Below, piece by piece: positions 1 to 7,311 of a stretch of 13,480 bases of DNA. Under the pieces are notes generated by a model, which was not told where the DNA came from, made no database searches, and saw only the letters and a program-made list of their open reading frames with translations. The first letter of the stretch is position 1. The number at the start of each line of letters is the position of its first letter. The stretch comes from Pseudomonadota bacterium (lineage in GTDB: Bacteria; Pseudomonadota; Alphaproteobacteria; Rhizobiales; Beijerinckiaceae), in NCBI GenBank assembly GCA_023423995.1, contig JAFAEL010000218.1:1-13480 (forward strand). Direction: 5' to 3'. Position numbers and translations under genes: made by a program.

Positions 1-79
1 TGTTGGGGGGGTGGCGCGCCTCACTACGCGGCCCTAATTCCTGGGGGGGGCCGCCGGCCGCCGATTCCATACCGAGCGG
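1..79 (+). other. Damaged 5' end of rnpA with an in-frame stop
   Basis: Read in the rnpA frame, bases 17-34 give RLTTRP, 35-37 is TAA, and 38-79 give FLGGAAGRRFHTER running directly into the rnpA reading frame at 80. RnpA proteins typically begin with a stretch like RLKKRPDFLAAA followed by a variable residue and GRRFHTER, so the match continues across the stop, which replaces the Asp codon. The flanking runs of seven to eight G bases (5-11 and 43-50) suggest miscalled bases. I infer sequence error at a contig edge rather than a real pseudogene, because rnpA is normally essential. The true start codon lies upstream of the window or is lost in the damaged bases. Confidence 0.6.
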
Positions 80-412
80 ATGAGCCTCCAGGGGCGCCGC
101 CGCCCCGAGGGCGAGGCTGCAACCGGCCTCCGCGTCGGGTTCACCGTGACCAAGCGCGTCGGCCATGCGACCGAGCGCAACCGCATCCGCCGCCGGCTCC
201 GCAGCGCCATAGCCGAGGCCGGGCAGCCCTATTCGGGCGAGCCCGTCGACATCGTCGTGATCGGCCGGCGTGATACGCTCGCCGCCCCCTACGCAACATT
301 GATCGAGGATCTGTCCCGCGGCCTCAAGGCCGTGACGCGACCGAAGGCGCCGGCGCGCGACCGCGATCATGCGACGAACCCCGCGAAAGAGGCCGCCCCC
401 GGGCAGACCTGA
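80..412 (+). CDS. rnpA: Ribonuclease P protein component (5' end incomplete)
   Basis: This is the protein subunit of RNase P, which helps the catalytic RNA remove 5' leaders from precursor tRNAs in the cytoplasm. The open frame from ATG 80 gives 110 residues. Residues 18-41 hold the family signature: [11 protein letters not shown] followed by the basic RNRIRRRLR helix that contacts the RNA. IVVIGRR in the middle of the protein is the conserved central strand. The ATG at 80 is probably an internal Met: homologous sequence (RRFHTER) continues upstream in frame but is interrupted by a TAA at 35-37. The real protein should therefore be about 20 or more residues longer. The C-terminal tail after residue ~90 is variable and charged. 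The gene ends 5 bases before yidC, the standard order after rpmH, which would lie just upstream. Identity is secure; the 5' end is not. Confidence 0.9.
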   Translation: MSLQGRRRPEGEAATGLRVGFTVTKRVGHATERNRIRRRLRSAIAEAGQPYSGEPVDIVVIGRRDTLAAPYATLIEDLSRGLKAVTRPKAPARDRDHATNPAKEAAPGQT

Positions 413-417
413 CGATC

Positions 418-2238
418 ATGCGTGAAGACAACAAGAATCTGCTGCTCGCCATAGCCCTGTCGATCGTCGTCCTGATCGGCTGGAACTACTTCTATGGCGT
501 GCCGATGGTCGAGCGGCAGCGCCCGCCTGCGACCACCGCCCAGACCGCGCCCGGCCAGAGCCACATCCCGAGCCCGTCGCCGCAGGGAGGGCAGCCCTCG
601 ACGCCCGCCCCCTCCACGATCCCGAGCGCCCCCGGCGTGGCAGGCGTCGAGACCCGCGAGGCCGCGCTCGCGCGCGCGCCGCGAATTTCCCTCGACACGC
701 CGTCCCTCGCTGGCTCCATCTCGCTGAAGGGCGGCCGCATCGACGACGTCCTGCTCAAGAACTACCACGAGACCGTCAATCCGAACTCGCCCCGGATCGT
801 CCTCCTGTCGCCGTCCGGCAGCCCGCATCCGTATTATGCGGAATTCGGCTGGGTCGGGCCGGGCGCTCCCAGCCAGGATGTGCTCTGGACCGCCGACTCC
901 CAGACCCTGACGCCCGCCCGCCCGGTCACGCTGACCTGGGACAACGGCGCAGGCCTCGTGTTCAAGCGGGTCATCTCGGTGGACGACAAGTTCATGTTCA
1001 CCGTCCAGGACTCGGTCGAGAACAAGGGCTCGGCGCCCGTTACGCTCTATCCGTACTCGCTCGTCTCCCGGCACGGGAAGCCGCCGACCCAGGGCTACTA
1101 CGTGCTGCACGAGGGCCTGATCGGCGTCCTCGGCAATAACGGTCTCCAGGAATGGGGCTACGCGGCGCTCGACAAGGAGCCGTTCATCCTGGCTCAGACG
1201 ACGCGCGGCAAGGTCTGGGAAGGGGTGACCGGGGGCTTCCTCGGCATCACGGACAAGTACTGGGCCGCGACGGTCATCCCGGACCAGAACCAGCCCTTCC
1301 AGGGCAGCTTCACGTCCCGCCAGGAAGGCTCGGGCTTCATCTACCAGGCCAATTCGCTGTCCGACGGGAAGACCCTCGCGCCCGGCGAATCGACCCAGGC
1401 GACGCAGCATCTCTTCGCCGGTGCGAAGGAGGTGTCGGCCGTCGACGCCTATGAGCGCACGCTCGGCATCAAGCAGTTCGACCTCCTGATCGATTGGGGC
1501 TGGTTCTACTTCATCACCAAGCCGATGTTCAAAGCGCTGGACTTCTTCTTCCGGCTCTTCGGCAATTTCGGCGTCTCGATCCTGCTGGTGACCCTGATCC
1601 TGAAGCTGTTCTTCGTCCCGCTCGCCAACCGGAGCTATGTCTCCATGGCGAAGATGAAGGCGGTGCAGCCCGAGATGCTCTCCATCCGCGAGCGCTTCAA
1701 GGACGACCGCGTCAAGCAGCAGCAGGAGATGATGGCGCTCTACAAGCGCGAGAAGATCAATCCGGTCGCCGGCTGCTGGCCGATCCTGATCCAGATCCCG
1801 GTCTTCTTCGCGCTCTACAAGGTGCTGTTCGTCACCATCGAGATGCGGCACGCCCCGTTCTTCGGCTGGATTCGCGATCTTGCGGCGCCGGACCCGACCT
1901 CGCTCTTCAACCTCTTCGGCCTCCTGCCGTTCACGGTTCCGGAGTTCCTGCATATCGGCGTGTGGCCCATCATCATGGGCATCACGATGTTCCTGCAGAT
2001 GAAGATGAATCCGGAGCCGCCGGACCCGGTGCAGAAGGCGATGTTCTCCTGGATGCCGGTGATCTTCACCTTCATGCTGGCGAGCTTCCCGGCGGGCCTC
2101 GTCATCTACTGGGCCTGGAACAACGCGCTCTCCGTGCTGCAGCAGGGCATCATCATGAAGCGCAACGGCGTGAAGATCGAGCTGTGGGACAACCTGCGCG
2201 CGTTGTTCAACCGCAAGTCCGCCCCCGCGAAAGGGTAA
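418..2238 (+). CDS. yidC: Membrane protein insertase YidC
   Basis: YidC inserts and folds inner-membrane proteins, alone or with SecYEG. The 606-residue length fits the Gram-negative form. An N-terminal membrane anchor spans about residues 7-26 ([19 protein letters not shown]). A Pro/Ser/Gln-rich linker follows (~30-75), then the large periplasmic beta domain (~90-350). The conserved YidC/Oxa1 core starts near residue 370, with membrane segments at about 382-401, 462-476, 513-528 and 547-566. Residues 404-450 contain the cytoplasmic hairpin ([14 protein letters not shown], then [16 protein letters not shown]). Lys396 in LILKLFF sits where E. coli has groove Arg366, keeping the positive charge. 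It is probably co-transcribed with rnpA, 5 bases upstream. The C-terminal tail is basic, which favours ribosome contact. The start at 418 is preferred because it gives the complete anchor; the Shine-Dalgarno sequence is weak. Confidence 0.97.
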   Translation: MREDNKNLLLAIALSIVVLIGWNYFYGVPMVERQRPPATTAQTAPGQSHIPSPSPQGGQPSTPAPSTIPSAPGVAGVETREAALARAPRISLDTPSLAGSISLKGGRIDDVLLKNYHETVNPNSPRIVLLSPSGSPHPYYAEFGWVGPGAPSQDVLWTADSQTLTPARPVTLTWDNGAGLVFKRVISVDDKFMFTVQDSVENKGSAPVTLYPYSLVSRHGKPPTQGYYVLHEGLIGVLGNNGLQEWGYAALDKEPFILAQTTRGKVWEGVTGGFLGITDKYWAATVIPDQNQPFQGSFTSRQEGSGFIYQANSLSDGKTLAPGESTQATQHLFAGAKEVSAVDAYERTLGIKQFDLLIDWGWFYFITKPMFKALDFFFRLFGNFGVSILLVTLILKLFFVPLANRSYVSMAKMKAVQPEMLSIRERFKDDRVKQQQEMMALYKREKINPVAGCWPILIQIPVFFALYKVLFVTIEMRHAPFFGWIRDLAAPDPTSLFNLFGLLPFTVPEFLHIGVWPIIMGITMFLQMKMNPEPPDPVQKAMFSWMPVIFTFMLASFPAGLVIYWAWNNALSVLQQGIIMKRNGVKIELWDNLRALFNRKSAPAKG

Positions 2239-2239
2239 A

Positions 2240-2360
2240 GTACCGTCGTTCCGGACGCGCGGAGCGTGATCCGGAACCCGCCCTCGTGCTCCGGAGCCCC
2301 GCCGTGGGTTCCGGGTTCCCGCCGATCGGCTCCGCCGAGCCGGCGGGTCCCGGAATGACG
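2240..2360. repeat. Palindromic intergenic repeat between yidC and engB
   Basis: The 124-base spacer is built almost entirely of inverted repeats. The outer ends are related: CCGTCGTTCCGG near 2242-2253, and CCGGAATGACGA at 2350-2361, whose complement reads TCGTCATTCCGG. Inside, CCGGAACCC (2271-2279) pairs perfectly with GGGTTCCGG (2306-2314). A further hairpin spans about 2311-2353, with CGGCT/AGCCG at its tip and CCGGGTTCCCGCC against GGCGGGTCCCGG at its base. The 'CGTCATTCCGGG...CCCGGAATGACG' wording is familiar from repeats scattered between genes in Hyphomicrobiales. That it is multi-copy in this genome is my inference. It may stabilise the yidC mRNA end or attenuate read-through into engB. 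Confidence 0.7.
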
Positions 2361-2362
2361 AA

Positions 2363-3016
2363 ATGACAGAGCAGACCGACACAGACTTCACCGAGGCCGG
2401 CCGGAAGCTGTTCGCGGGCGCGGCGGATTTCATCTGGGCGGCGTCGCGGATCGACAACTTGCCGCCCATGCAGGGCGTCGAGATCGCCTTCGCGGGGCGC
2501 TCGAATGTCGGCAAGTCGAGCCTCGTCAACGGCCTGACCGGCCGGAAGACCCTTGCCCGCACCTCGCACACCCCCGGCCGGACGCAGGAGCTCAACTTCT
2601 TCGACATCGGCGGGAAGCTTCGGCTGATCGACATGCCGGGCTACGGCTTCGCGGCCGCCGGCAAGGAGAAGGTCGAGGCCTGGACGAAGACGATCCACGC
2701 CTATCTGCGCGGGCGGGCCAATCTGGCCCGCGTCTACGTGCTCATCGATTCCCGGCACGGCCTCAAGGCCAACGACACGGCCGTGCTCGACGGGCTCGAC
2801 ACCGCCGCCGTGTCCTACCAGATCGTGCTCACGAAGACGGACGAGCTGACGGCCGACGCGCTCGAGAAGCGGATCGCGGAAACCGAGGCCGCCATCAAGC
2901 GGCGGCCGGCCGCTTTCCCGGTCGTGCAGCCGACCTCCAGCCGCACGGGCTTCGGCATGGCCGAACTGCGGGCTTCGATTGCGCAACTCCTGTCCGAGCG
3001 CGGGGCGCTCGGCTAG
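2363..3016 (+). CDS. engB: Ribosome biogenesis GTP-binding protein EngB (YihA/YsxC)
   Basis: EngB is an essential Era/TrmE-class GTPase that assists large-subunit ribosome assembly and links to cell division. At 217 residues it has the normal length. The GTPase motifs are all present: G1 GRSNVGKSS (45-53), G2 with TPG (70-72), G3 DMPG (90-93) followed by YGFA, G4 TKTD (157-160) and G5 TSS (191-193). The ELNFF strand after G2 and the PGYGFA loop after G3 are typical of EngB. The ATG at 2363 follows directly after the palindromic spacer repeat and has no clear Shine-Dalgarno sequence, so it may depend on upstream transcription or have its own weak signal. The gene follows yidC, as in many Hyphomicrobiales. 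There argB often comes next, whereas here a urease accessory operon follows. Confidence 0.96.
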   Translation: MTEQTDTDFTEAGRKLFAGAADFIWAASRIDNLPPMQGVEIAFAGRSNVGKSSLVNGLTGRKTLARTSHTPGRTQELNFFDIGGKLRLIDMPGYGFAAAGKEKVEAWTKTIHAYLRGRANLARVYVLIDSRHGLKANDTAVLDGLDTAAVSYQIVLTKTDELTADALEKRIAETEAAIKRRPAAFPVVQPTSSRTGFGMAELRASIAQLLSERGALG

Positions 3017-3018
3017 CA

Positions 3019-3070
3019 CCTCGGCCTTCGGCGTCGACCCGCCCGGAGAGACCCGTTAGATTGGCCGAGG
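3019..3070 (+). promoter_or_regulatory. Inverted repeat in the engB-ureE spacer
   Basis: CCTCGGCC (3019-3026) is the exact reverse complement of GGCCGAGG (3063-3070), with 36 bases between them. The second arm ends 17 bases before the chosen ureE start, just ahead of its AAGG ribosome site (3077-3080). It could be an operator, an attenuator stem or chance in GC-rich DNA. I saw no convincing -35/-10 pair in this 71-base spacer. Confidence 0.25.
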
Positions 3071-3087
3071 GACAGCAAGGTTTCGAG

Positions 3088-3738
3088 ATGTTACGCGCCA
3101 CCTCCGTCGTCCGCCGCCCTGCCGTGAAGCCGGAGCGCGTGGCCGACACGCTCACACTCGACCACGAGGCGCGCCATCGGCGGCGCGTGGCGCTGACCGG
3201 GGAGGGCGGCCTGTCCTTCCTGCTCGACCTGGACAAGGCGGTGGTGCTCGACGACGGCGATGCCGTGAAGCTCGAGGATGGGCGCCTCGTGCAGATCAAG
3301 GCGGCGCCGGAGAAGCTGGTGGAGGTCCGGACCGACAATCCGCTGCGGCTGATGAAGGTCGCCTGGCATATCGGCAACCGGCACGTACCGGCGGAGATCA
3401 CGGCCGACGCGATCTACATCACGCATGACCATGTCCTGATGGAGATGGTGCGTGGCCTCGGCGCGACCGCAACGCTCGTCGAGCGGCCCTTCCGGCCGGA
3501 GCGCGGCGCCTATCACGAGCACGGTCCGGATTGCGGCCACGACCACGGCCATGGCGATCACGCACACAGCCACGATCATGCCCATCACGACCACGGTCAT
3601 GCAGGGCACGGCCATTCGCACGAGCATGGCGCGGCCTGCGGCTGCGGGCACCACCACGGCGGCGGCGACCACCATCACGGGCATGAGCACGAGGGCGGCC
3701 ACAAGCACGACCACGGTCACGCCCACCGCCATGGCTGA
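3088..3738 (+). CDS. ureE: Urease accessory protein UreE, nickel metallochaperone with long His-rich tail
   Basis: UreE dimers carry Ni(II) to the urease activation complex. From ATG 3088 the protein has 216 residues: an N-terminal peptide-binding-type domain (~1-75), then the metal-binding domain (~76-140) with GNRH (96-99, His99 being the conserved interface ligand) and ITHDHVL (111-117). Residues 142-216 form a tail in which I count 31 His among 75, plus one Cys near its start and a CGC cluster. This is far longer than the short tail of Klebsiella UreE and suggests a nickel store. ATG 3088 is preferred over TTG 3061 because AAGG lies 7 bases upstream and the family homology starts at once. 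The end overlaps ureF by 8 bases, indicating translational coupling. The tail's nucleotide sequence is a degenerate CAC/CAT repeat, prone to length change. Confidence 0.95.
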   Translation: MLRATSVVRRPAVKPERVADTLTLDHEARHRRRVALTGEGGLSFLLDLDKAVVLDDGDAVKLEDGRLVQIKAAPEKLVEVRTDNPLRLMKVAWHIGNRHVPAEITADAIYITHDHVLMEMVRGLGATATLVERPFRPERGAYHEHGPDCGHDHGHGDHAHSHDHAHHDHGHAGHGHSHEHGAACGCGHHHGGGDHHHGHEHEGGHKHDHGHAHRHG

Positions 3739-4408
3739 TGCGGGATTTCTCCCGCTGCTCTGCTGGCTGTCGCCGAGCTTTCCGGTCGGAGCCTACGCCT
3801 ACTCCCACGGCCTCGAATGGGCCGTGGAGGCGGGGGATCTTCACGACGAGGCGAGCCTCGAGAGCTGGCTCTCCGACATCCTTCACGACGGCTTCGGCCG
3901 TAACGACGCGATCCTGCTCTGCGCCGCGTACCAGGCCGCGGCAAACGGCAGCCGAGCCGATCTCGACGCCGCGAACGAGCTCGCTCTCGCCATGGCGGGA
4001 TCGGCCGAGTTCCGGCTCGAGACGGCGCAGCAGGGCAGGAGCTTCCTGGATGCGGTCGGGGCGGCCTGGCCGCATGAGCGGCTCGGCCCGCTCGCGGGCG
4101 ATCTCGACGAGGTGGCCCTGCCGGTCGCGCTCGGGCTCGCTTCCGCCTGTCACGGCATCGATCTCGCAGCAACGGCGAGAGCCTACCTGGTCGCGCTTGC
4201 GCAGAACCTGGTCTCGGCCGCGATCCGCCTCGCGCCGATCGGCCAGACCTCCGGGCAGCGGGTGTTGGCCCGATTGGTGCCTGCGCTGAGCGCGCTGGCA
4301 GACGAGACCCTGACGCTCGGCCTCGACGATGTCGGTTCGGCGACGTTCCGGGCCGATCTCGGCTCATTCAGGCACGAGACGCAATATACGAGGCTGTTCC
4401 GTTCATGA
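3731..4408 (+). CDS. ureF: Urease accessory protein UreF
   Basis: UreF works with UreD/UreH and UreG in the pre-activation complex on urease, acting as a scaffold and fidelity factor for GTP-dependent nickel insertion. From ATG 3731 it has 225 residues, the usual size. The family N-terminus is present: [17 protein letters not shown] (residues 13-29). The helical middle contains [15 protein letters not shown] and the conserved [11 protein letters not shown]. The C-terminus [14 protein letters not shown] matches the terminal segment that docks to UreD/UreH. The open frame continues upstream through the ureE His tail, but that part reads as Thr/Ala-rich noise from His codons and is excluded. It overlaps ureE by 8 bases and ureG by 4 (ATGA), so the three are probably translated from one mRNA. 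Confidence 0.95.
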   Translation: MADAGFLPLLCWLSPSFPVGAYAYSHGLEWAVEAGDLHDEASLESWLSDILHDGFGRNDAILLCAAYQAAANGSRADLDAANELALAMAGSAEFRLETAQQGRSFLDAVGAAWPHERLGPLAGDLDEVALPVALGLASACHGIDLAATARAYLVALAQNLVSAAIRLAPIGQTSGQRVLARLVPALSALADETLTLGLDDVGSATFRADLGSFRHETQYTRLFRS

Positions 4409-5031
4409 GCTTTTCAGCCCACGGGCCCCTGCGGGTCGGGATCGGCGGCCCGGTCGGGTCGGGCAAGACGGCCCTGATGGAGGCGCTCTGCAAGACCTTC
4501 CGCGACCGCTACGACATCTGCGCGATCACCAACGACATCTACACGAAGGAGGATGCCCGCATCCTCACGGTGGCGGGCGCGCTCGAATCGGAGCGGATCA
4601 TGGGGGTCGAGACGGGCGGCTGCCCGCACACGGCGATCCGCGAAGACGCCTCGATCAACCTGGCGGCGGTGGCCGAGATGCGCCGCAGGTTCCCCCGCCT
4701 CGACGTCGTGCTGATCGAGTCGGGCGGCGACAACCTCGCGGCGACCTTCTCGCCGGAGCTCGCCGACATCACGATCTACGTCATCGACGTCGCGGGCGGC
4801 GAGAAGATCCCGCGCAAGGGCGGCCCGGGTATCACGCGCTCCGACCTCCTGGTCGTGAACAAGATCGACCTTGCGCCGCTCGTCGGGGCCGATCTCGGCG
4901 TCATGGAAGCCGATACGCGCCGCATGCGCGGCCAGCGCCCCTACGTCTTCACCAATATCCGGGGCGGCGTCGGGGTGGACGTCGTCGCGAACTTCATCGA
5001 ACACGCCGGCGGGCTGGCCGCGGCGGCCTAA
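4405..5031 (+). CDS. ureG: Urease accessory GTPase UreG
   Basis: UreG is the SIMIBI-class GTPase that powers nickel delivery to the urease active site. It has 208 residues. The P-loop GGPVGSGKT occupies 14-22. [11 protein letters not shown] (41-51) follows. The CPH nickel-binding motif is Cys73-Pro74-His75 inside [31 protein letters not shown] and the guanine-specificity motif [13 protein letters not shown] complete the family pattern. No key residue is missing. Unlike some UreG proteins, it has no His-rich N-terminal extension, which fits with nickel storage being done by the UreE tail. The start overlaps the ureF stop by ATGA, and ureJ follows after 15 bases. Confidence 0.97.
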   Translation: MSFSAHGPLRVGIGGPVGSGKTALMEALCKTFRDRYDICAITNDIYTKEDARILTVAGALESERIMGVETGGCPHTAIREDASINLAAVAEMRRRFPRLDVVLIESGGDNLAATFSPELADITIYVIDVAGGEKIPRKGGPGITRSDLLVVNKIDLAPLVGADLGVMEADTRRMRGQRPYVFTNIRGGVGVDVVANFIEHAGGLAAAA

Positions 5032-5046
5032 GCGGAGATCACGGGA

Positions 5047-5631
5047 ATGTCGCGCAAAGCCCTCTGGGCAGTTCTCGGCCTGGTCGCAGGGACGACCCCC
5101 GCCCTCGCGCATCCGGGCCATGGCGAGGCCTTCGGGTTCGGGGCCGGGCTCTCGCACCCGCCGGGAGGGCTCGACCACATGCTCGCCATGGTGGCGGTGG
5201 GCCTCCTCGCCGGCCAGATCGGCGGCCGGGCGATCTGGGCGCTGCCGCTCGCCTTCCTCCTGATGATGATTGCGGGCGGCGCGCTCGGCATGGCCGGTAT
5301 CGAGCTGCCATTCGTCGAAGCCGCCATCGCGCTCTCGGTCGTCGCCTTCGGGGCCGCGATCGCGCTCCGGCTCGGCCTTCCGACGGCGCTCGCGGCGCTG
5401 CTCGTCGGCGGTTTCGCGATATTCCACGGCCAGGCCCACGGCGCCGAGATGCCGGCCGCGACGAGCGCCTTCGGCTACGCGGCCGGCTTCCTGGCCGCCA
5501 CGGCCTTCCTGCATGCCGTGGGGGTCGGGGCCTCGCTGGGCGTCGCCCGGCTCGCAACACCGCGCCTCGCGCAGGCGGCCGGCGGCGGCGTCGCGCTCGC
5601 GGGCCTCGTGCTACTGGCGAAGCTGGTCTGA
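5047..5631 (+). CDS. ureJ: HupE/UreJ family nickel permease-like protein
   Basis: HupE/UreJ proteins are small inner-membrane carriers thought to import nickel for hydrogenase or urease. The 194-residue product starts with a signal peptide (about 1-21, ending PALA before HPGHGEAFGF). The mature N-terminus carries the HPGHG metal-binding start. The family signature HPPGGLDHMLAM spans residues 37-48. FHGQAHGAE and FLHAVGVG are the later conserved His motifs. Several hydrophobic Ala/Gly/Leu-rich segments, about six, fill the rest. GGAG (5035-5038) lies 8 bases before the ATG. Its place 15 bases after ureG points to nickel supply for urease rather than hydrogenase, since no hup genes are in view. 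UreJ is the better label for that reason. Confidence 0.9.
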   Translation: MSRKALWAVLGLVAGTTPALAHPGHGEAFGFGAGLSHPPGGLDHMLAMVAVGLLAGQIGGRAIWALPLAFLLMMIAGGALGMAGIELPFVEAAIALSVVAFGAAIALRLGLPTALAALLVGGFAIFHGQAHGAEMPAATSAFGYAAGFLAATAFLHAVGVGASLGVARLATPRLAQAAGGGVALAGLVLLAKLV

Positions 5632-5637
5632 AGCGGC

Positions 5638-5660
5638 CGGGACGGCGCTCAGCCGTCCCG
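5638..5660. terminator. Hairpin between convergent ureJ and glgA
   Basis: CGGGACGGC (5638-5646), a five-base loop GCTCA and GCCGTCCCG (5652-5660) form a perfect 9-bp stem in the 42-base gap between two convergent stop codons. There is no T-run on either side, so it would be a T-less terminator or mRNA 3' stabiliser. Its placement makes a shared terminator likely. Confidence 0.6.
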
Positions 5661-5673
5661 CCCGGCCTCGGCC

Positions 5674-7191
5674 CTACGGGGCCGGGCCCGCCAGGGCGCG
5701 GTCGTAGACGCTGCTGTAGCCGGCGGCCGAGCGCGTCCAACCATAGGGTTCGGACATCGCCGCGCGCCGCATGGCGTTGAGCTTGCGCCGCGAGCCGAAC
5801 GCATCGACCGCCCGATAGATCGCGCTCAGCATCGCGCCGAGGGAGGGGTCCCGGAACAGGAACCCGGTCACGCCGTCCTTGATGGTATCCGCGAGCCCGC
5901 CTGTCGCGCGGGCGATCGGCAGAGATCCCATGCGCTGGGCGTACATCTGGCTCAGCCCGCAGGGCTCGAACCGGGACGGCATGAGCAGGAAGTCGCTGCC
6001 GGCGAACATGCGGCGCGCCATCGGCTCCTCGAAGCCGATCCGCACGCCCACCTGGCCCGGATAGCGCGAGGCGAGCCGCTCCATGGCGCGCTCGAATCGA
6101 TCCTCACCGCGGCCGGTCACGACCACCTGCCCGCCTTGCCGGACGATCGTCTCCGTGGATTCGATCGTGAGGTCGACGCCCTTCTGGTGCACCAGCCGCG
6201 ACACGACCGCGAAGAGCGGCCCGCGCGAGACGGCGAGGCCGAAATCGCGCCGGACCTCGTCGGCATTGGCCTTCTTGCCCTTGAAGTCGTTCGGGGCGAA
6301 CGGGCTTCCGAGGTGGCTGTCCGTGCGCGGGTCCCAGGATTCGTCGATGCCGTTCAGGATACCCGTCAGGCGGCCCTCGCCATCGAGCTTCCGCAGGAGG
6401 CCGTCGAGGCCGCAGCCGTATTCCGGCGTCGTGATCTCGCGGGCATAGGTCTCCGACACCGTCGTGACGTGCGAGGCATAGACGATGCCTGCCTTCAGGA
6501 AGGACAACTTGCCGTAGAATTCGACACCTTCGACCCCGAAGGCGGAATCCGGCACGCCGAGGCTGCGCAGGCGGCTCGGCTCGAACAGGCCCTGATAGGC
6601 GAGATTGTGGATGGTCAGGACGCTGGGCGTCGTCATGCCGGCCCAGGCCACGTAGGCCGAGCCGAGTGCCGAGGGCCAGTCGTTGAGATGGAGGAGGCTC
6701 GGCGTCCAGTCGAGATCCGGGACCCCGGCGGCGATCTGCGCGGCCGCAAGCCCCAGCCGTGCGAAGCGGATGTCGTTGTCGGCCCAGTCGGTGCCGCTCT
6801 CGTCGCCATAGGGCGAACCTTCGCGGTCGTAGAGTTCCGGGCAGAGGATCACGTAGACTGTGAGGCCGTCGGCGCAATCGATCCTGCCCAGCTCGCAGGC
6901 AGGCAGGCCATGTGCGGCCGGAAGTCGCGCCACGACCGGTATGTCCTCTTCGACCGCGAGCACCTGACGGTAGCCGGGGATGAGGACGCGGACGTCGTGG
7001 AGCTGGCCGAGGCTGCGCGGCAGTGCCGCGGACACGTCGCCGAGCCCGCCCGCCTTCACGTAGTCCGTCATCTCGGACGTGACGTAGAGAATCCGCTGGA
7101 CCGGCCCTGCGGCGCTGGTTCCGCCGGGGTCCTTCAGCTCCGCAGGCAATTCGCCCAGGCGATCCTCTTCGGCTATCACCCGCGCTTCCAT
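5674..7191 (-). CDS. glgA: Glycogen synthase (ADP-glucose type, GT5)
   Basis: GlgA transfers glucose from ADP-glucose to the non-reducing end of alpha-1,4-glucan. The 505-residue protein has the GT5 N-terminal Rossmann domain starting near residue 33 (RILYVTSEM) with the ADP-glucose loop KAGGLGDV at 46-53, a KTGGL variant. HLNDWPS and VLTIHNLAYQGLF follow. ILNGIDESWDP and the SRLVHQKGVDL strand open the C-terminal domain. RFEPCGLSQMYAQRMGSLP (407-425) carries the catalytic Glu region, and ATGGLADTIKDGVTGFLF ends it. About 30 residues before the first strand are a non-conserved acidic leader. No later in-frame ATG or GTG would remove it, so the ATG at 7191 is kept. No glgB, glgC or glgP is nearby. 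It lies downstream of the alpha-glucosidase on the same strand, 120 bases apart, and may share its transcript or use its own promoter. Confidence 0.95.
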   Translation of the reverse strand: MEARVIAEEDRLGELPAELKDPGGTSAAGPVQRILYVTSEMTDYVKAGGLGDVSAALPRSLGQLHDVRVLIPGYRQVLAVEEDIPVVARLPAAHGLPACELGRIDCADGLTVYVILCPELYDREGSPYGDESGTDWADNDIRFARLGLAAAQIAAGVPDLDWTPSLLHLNDWPSALGSAYVAWAGMTTPSVLTIHNLAYQGLFEPSRLRSLGVPDSAFGVEGVEFYGKLSFLKAGIVYASHVTTVSETYAREITTPEYGCGLDGLLRKLDGEGRLTGILNGIDESWDPRTDSHLGSPFAPNDFKGKKANADEVRRDFGLAVSRGPLFAVVSRLVHQKGVDLTIESTETIVRQGGQVVVTGRGEDRFERAMERLASRYPGQVGVRIGFEEPMARRMFAGSDFLLMPSRFEPCGLSQMYAQRMGSLPIARATGGLADTIKDGVTGFLFRDPSLGAMLSAIYRAVDAFGSRRKLNAMRRAAMSEPYGWTRSAAGYSSVYDRALAGPAP

Positions 7192-7214
7192 GCCGCCTGT
7201 CCGCCCTCACGACA

Positions 7215-7235
7215 CCTAGGCCTATATGGCCTCGG
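7215..7235 (-). promoter_or_regulatory. 21-bp dyad just upstream of glgA
   Basis: CCTAGGCC (7215-7222) and GGCCTCGG (7228-7235) are inverted repeats matching at 7 of 8 pairs around a TATAT centre. The element ends 24 bases before the glgA start codon, where it could act as an operator or as a hairpin in the leader. It is symmetric enough for a dimeric regulator, but no regulator is identified. Confidence 0.35.
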
Positions 7236-7280
7236 GCAAGTTGAATCGCTACCCGACCGGGCCTTCAGTACTGCATCGCA

Positions 7281-7310
7281 CAATTAAGGAAATGCAAACT
7301 GAAGAAACGA
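7281..7310. other. AT-rich island upstream of glgA and after the alpha-glucosidase gene
   Basis: Only 10 of these 30 bases are G or C, a sharp contrast to the coding regions on both sides. It begins directly after the alpha-glucosidase stop codon and lies 90-119 bases before the glgA start. It could hold the glgA promoter or UP-type element, or an AT-rich site for a nucleoid protein. I could not fit a clear -35/-10 pair. Confidence 0.35.
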
Positions 7311-7311
7311 C

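Noticed and set aside
1..50. G-quadruplex-like G-runs at the window start
   Set aside because: They replace conserved rnpA codons and most likely are base-calling errors rather than a functional structure.
367..2634. A 755-codon open frame on the - strand opposite yidC
   Set aside because: It is antisense to yidC and engB, which are certain genes. Its product is Arg/Asp/Glu/His-rich with no domain pattern, as expected from the reverse of GC-rich codons.
3452..3730. Upstream extension of ureF giving a Thr/Ala-rich N-terminal domain
   Set aside because: It is the shifted frame of the UreE His-rich tail. UreF homology starts at 3731 and its length is then normal.
3091..3732. A 213-codon - strand frame that looks like a Val/Met-rich membrane protein
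   Set aside because: It is the reverse complement of ureE. His codons CAC and CAT become GTG and ATG, which creates a false hydrophobic stretch.
4329..5780. A 483-codon + strand frame across ureG and ureJ, and a 366-codon - strand frame at 4414-5514
   Set aside because: Both are Arg/Gly/Pro-rich shadows of ureG and ureJ, whose motifs and spacing are clear.
6136..7287. Long + strand open frame opposite glgA
   Set aside because: It lies antisense to well-conserved GT5 motifs and has no recognisable family content.
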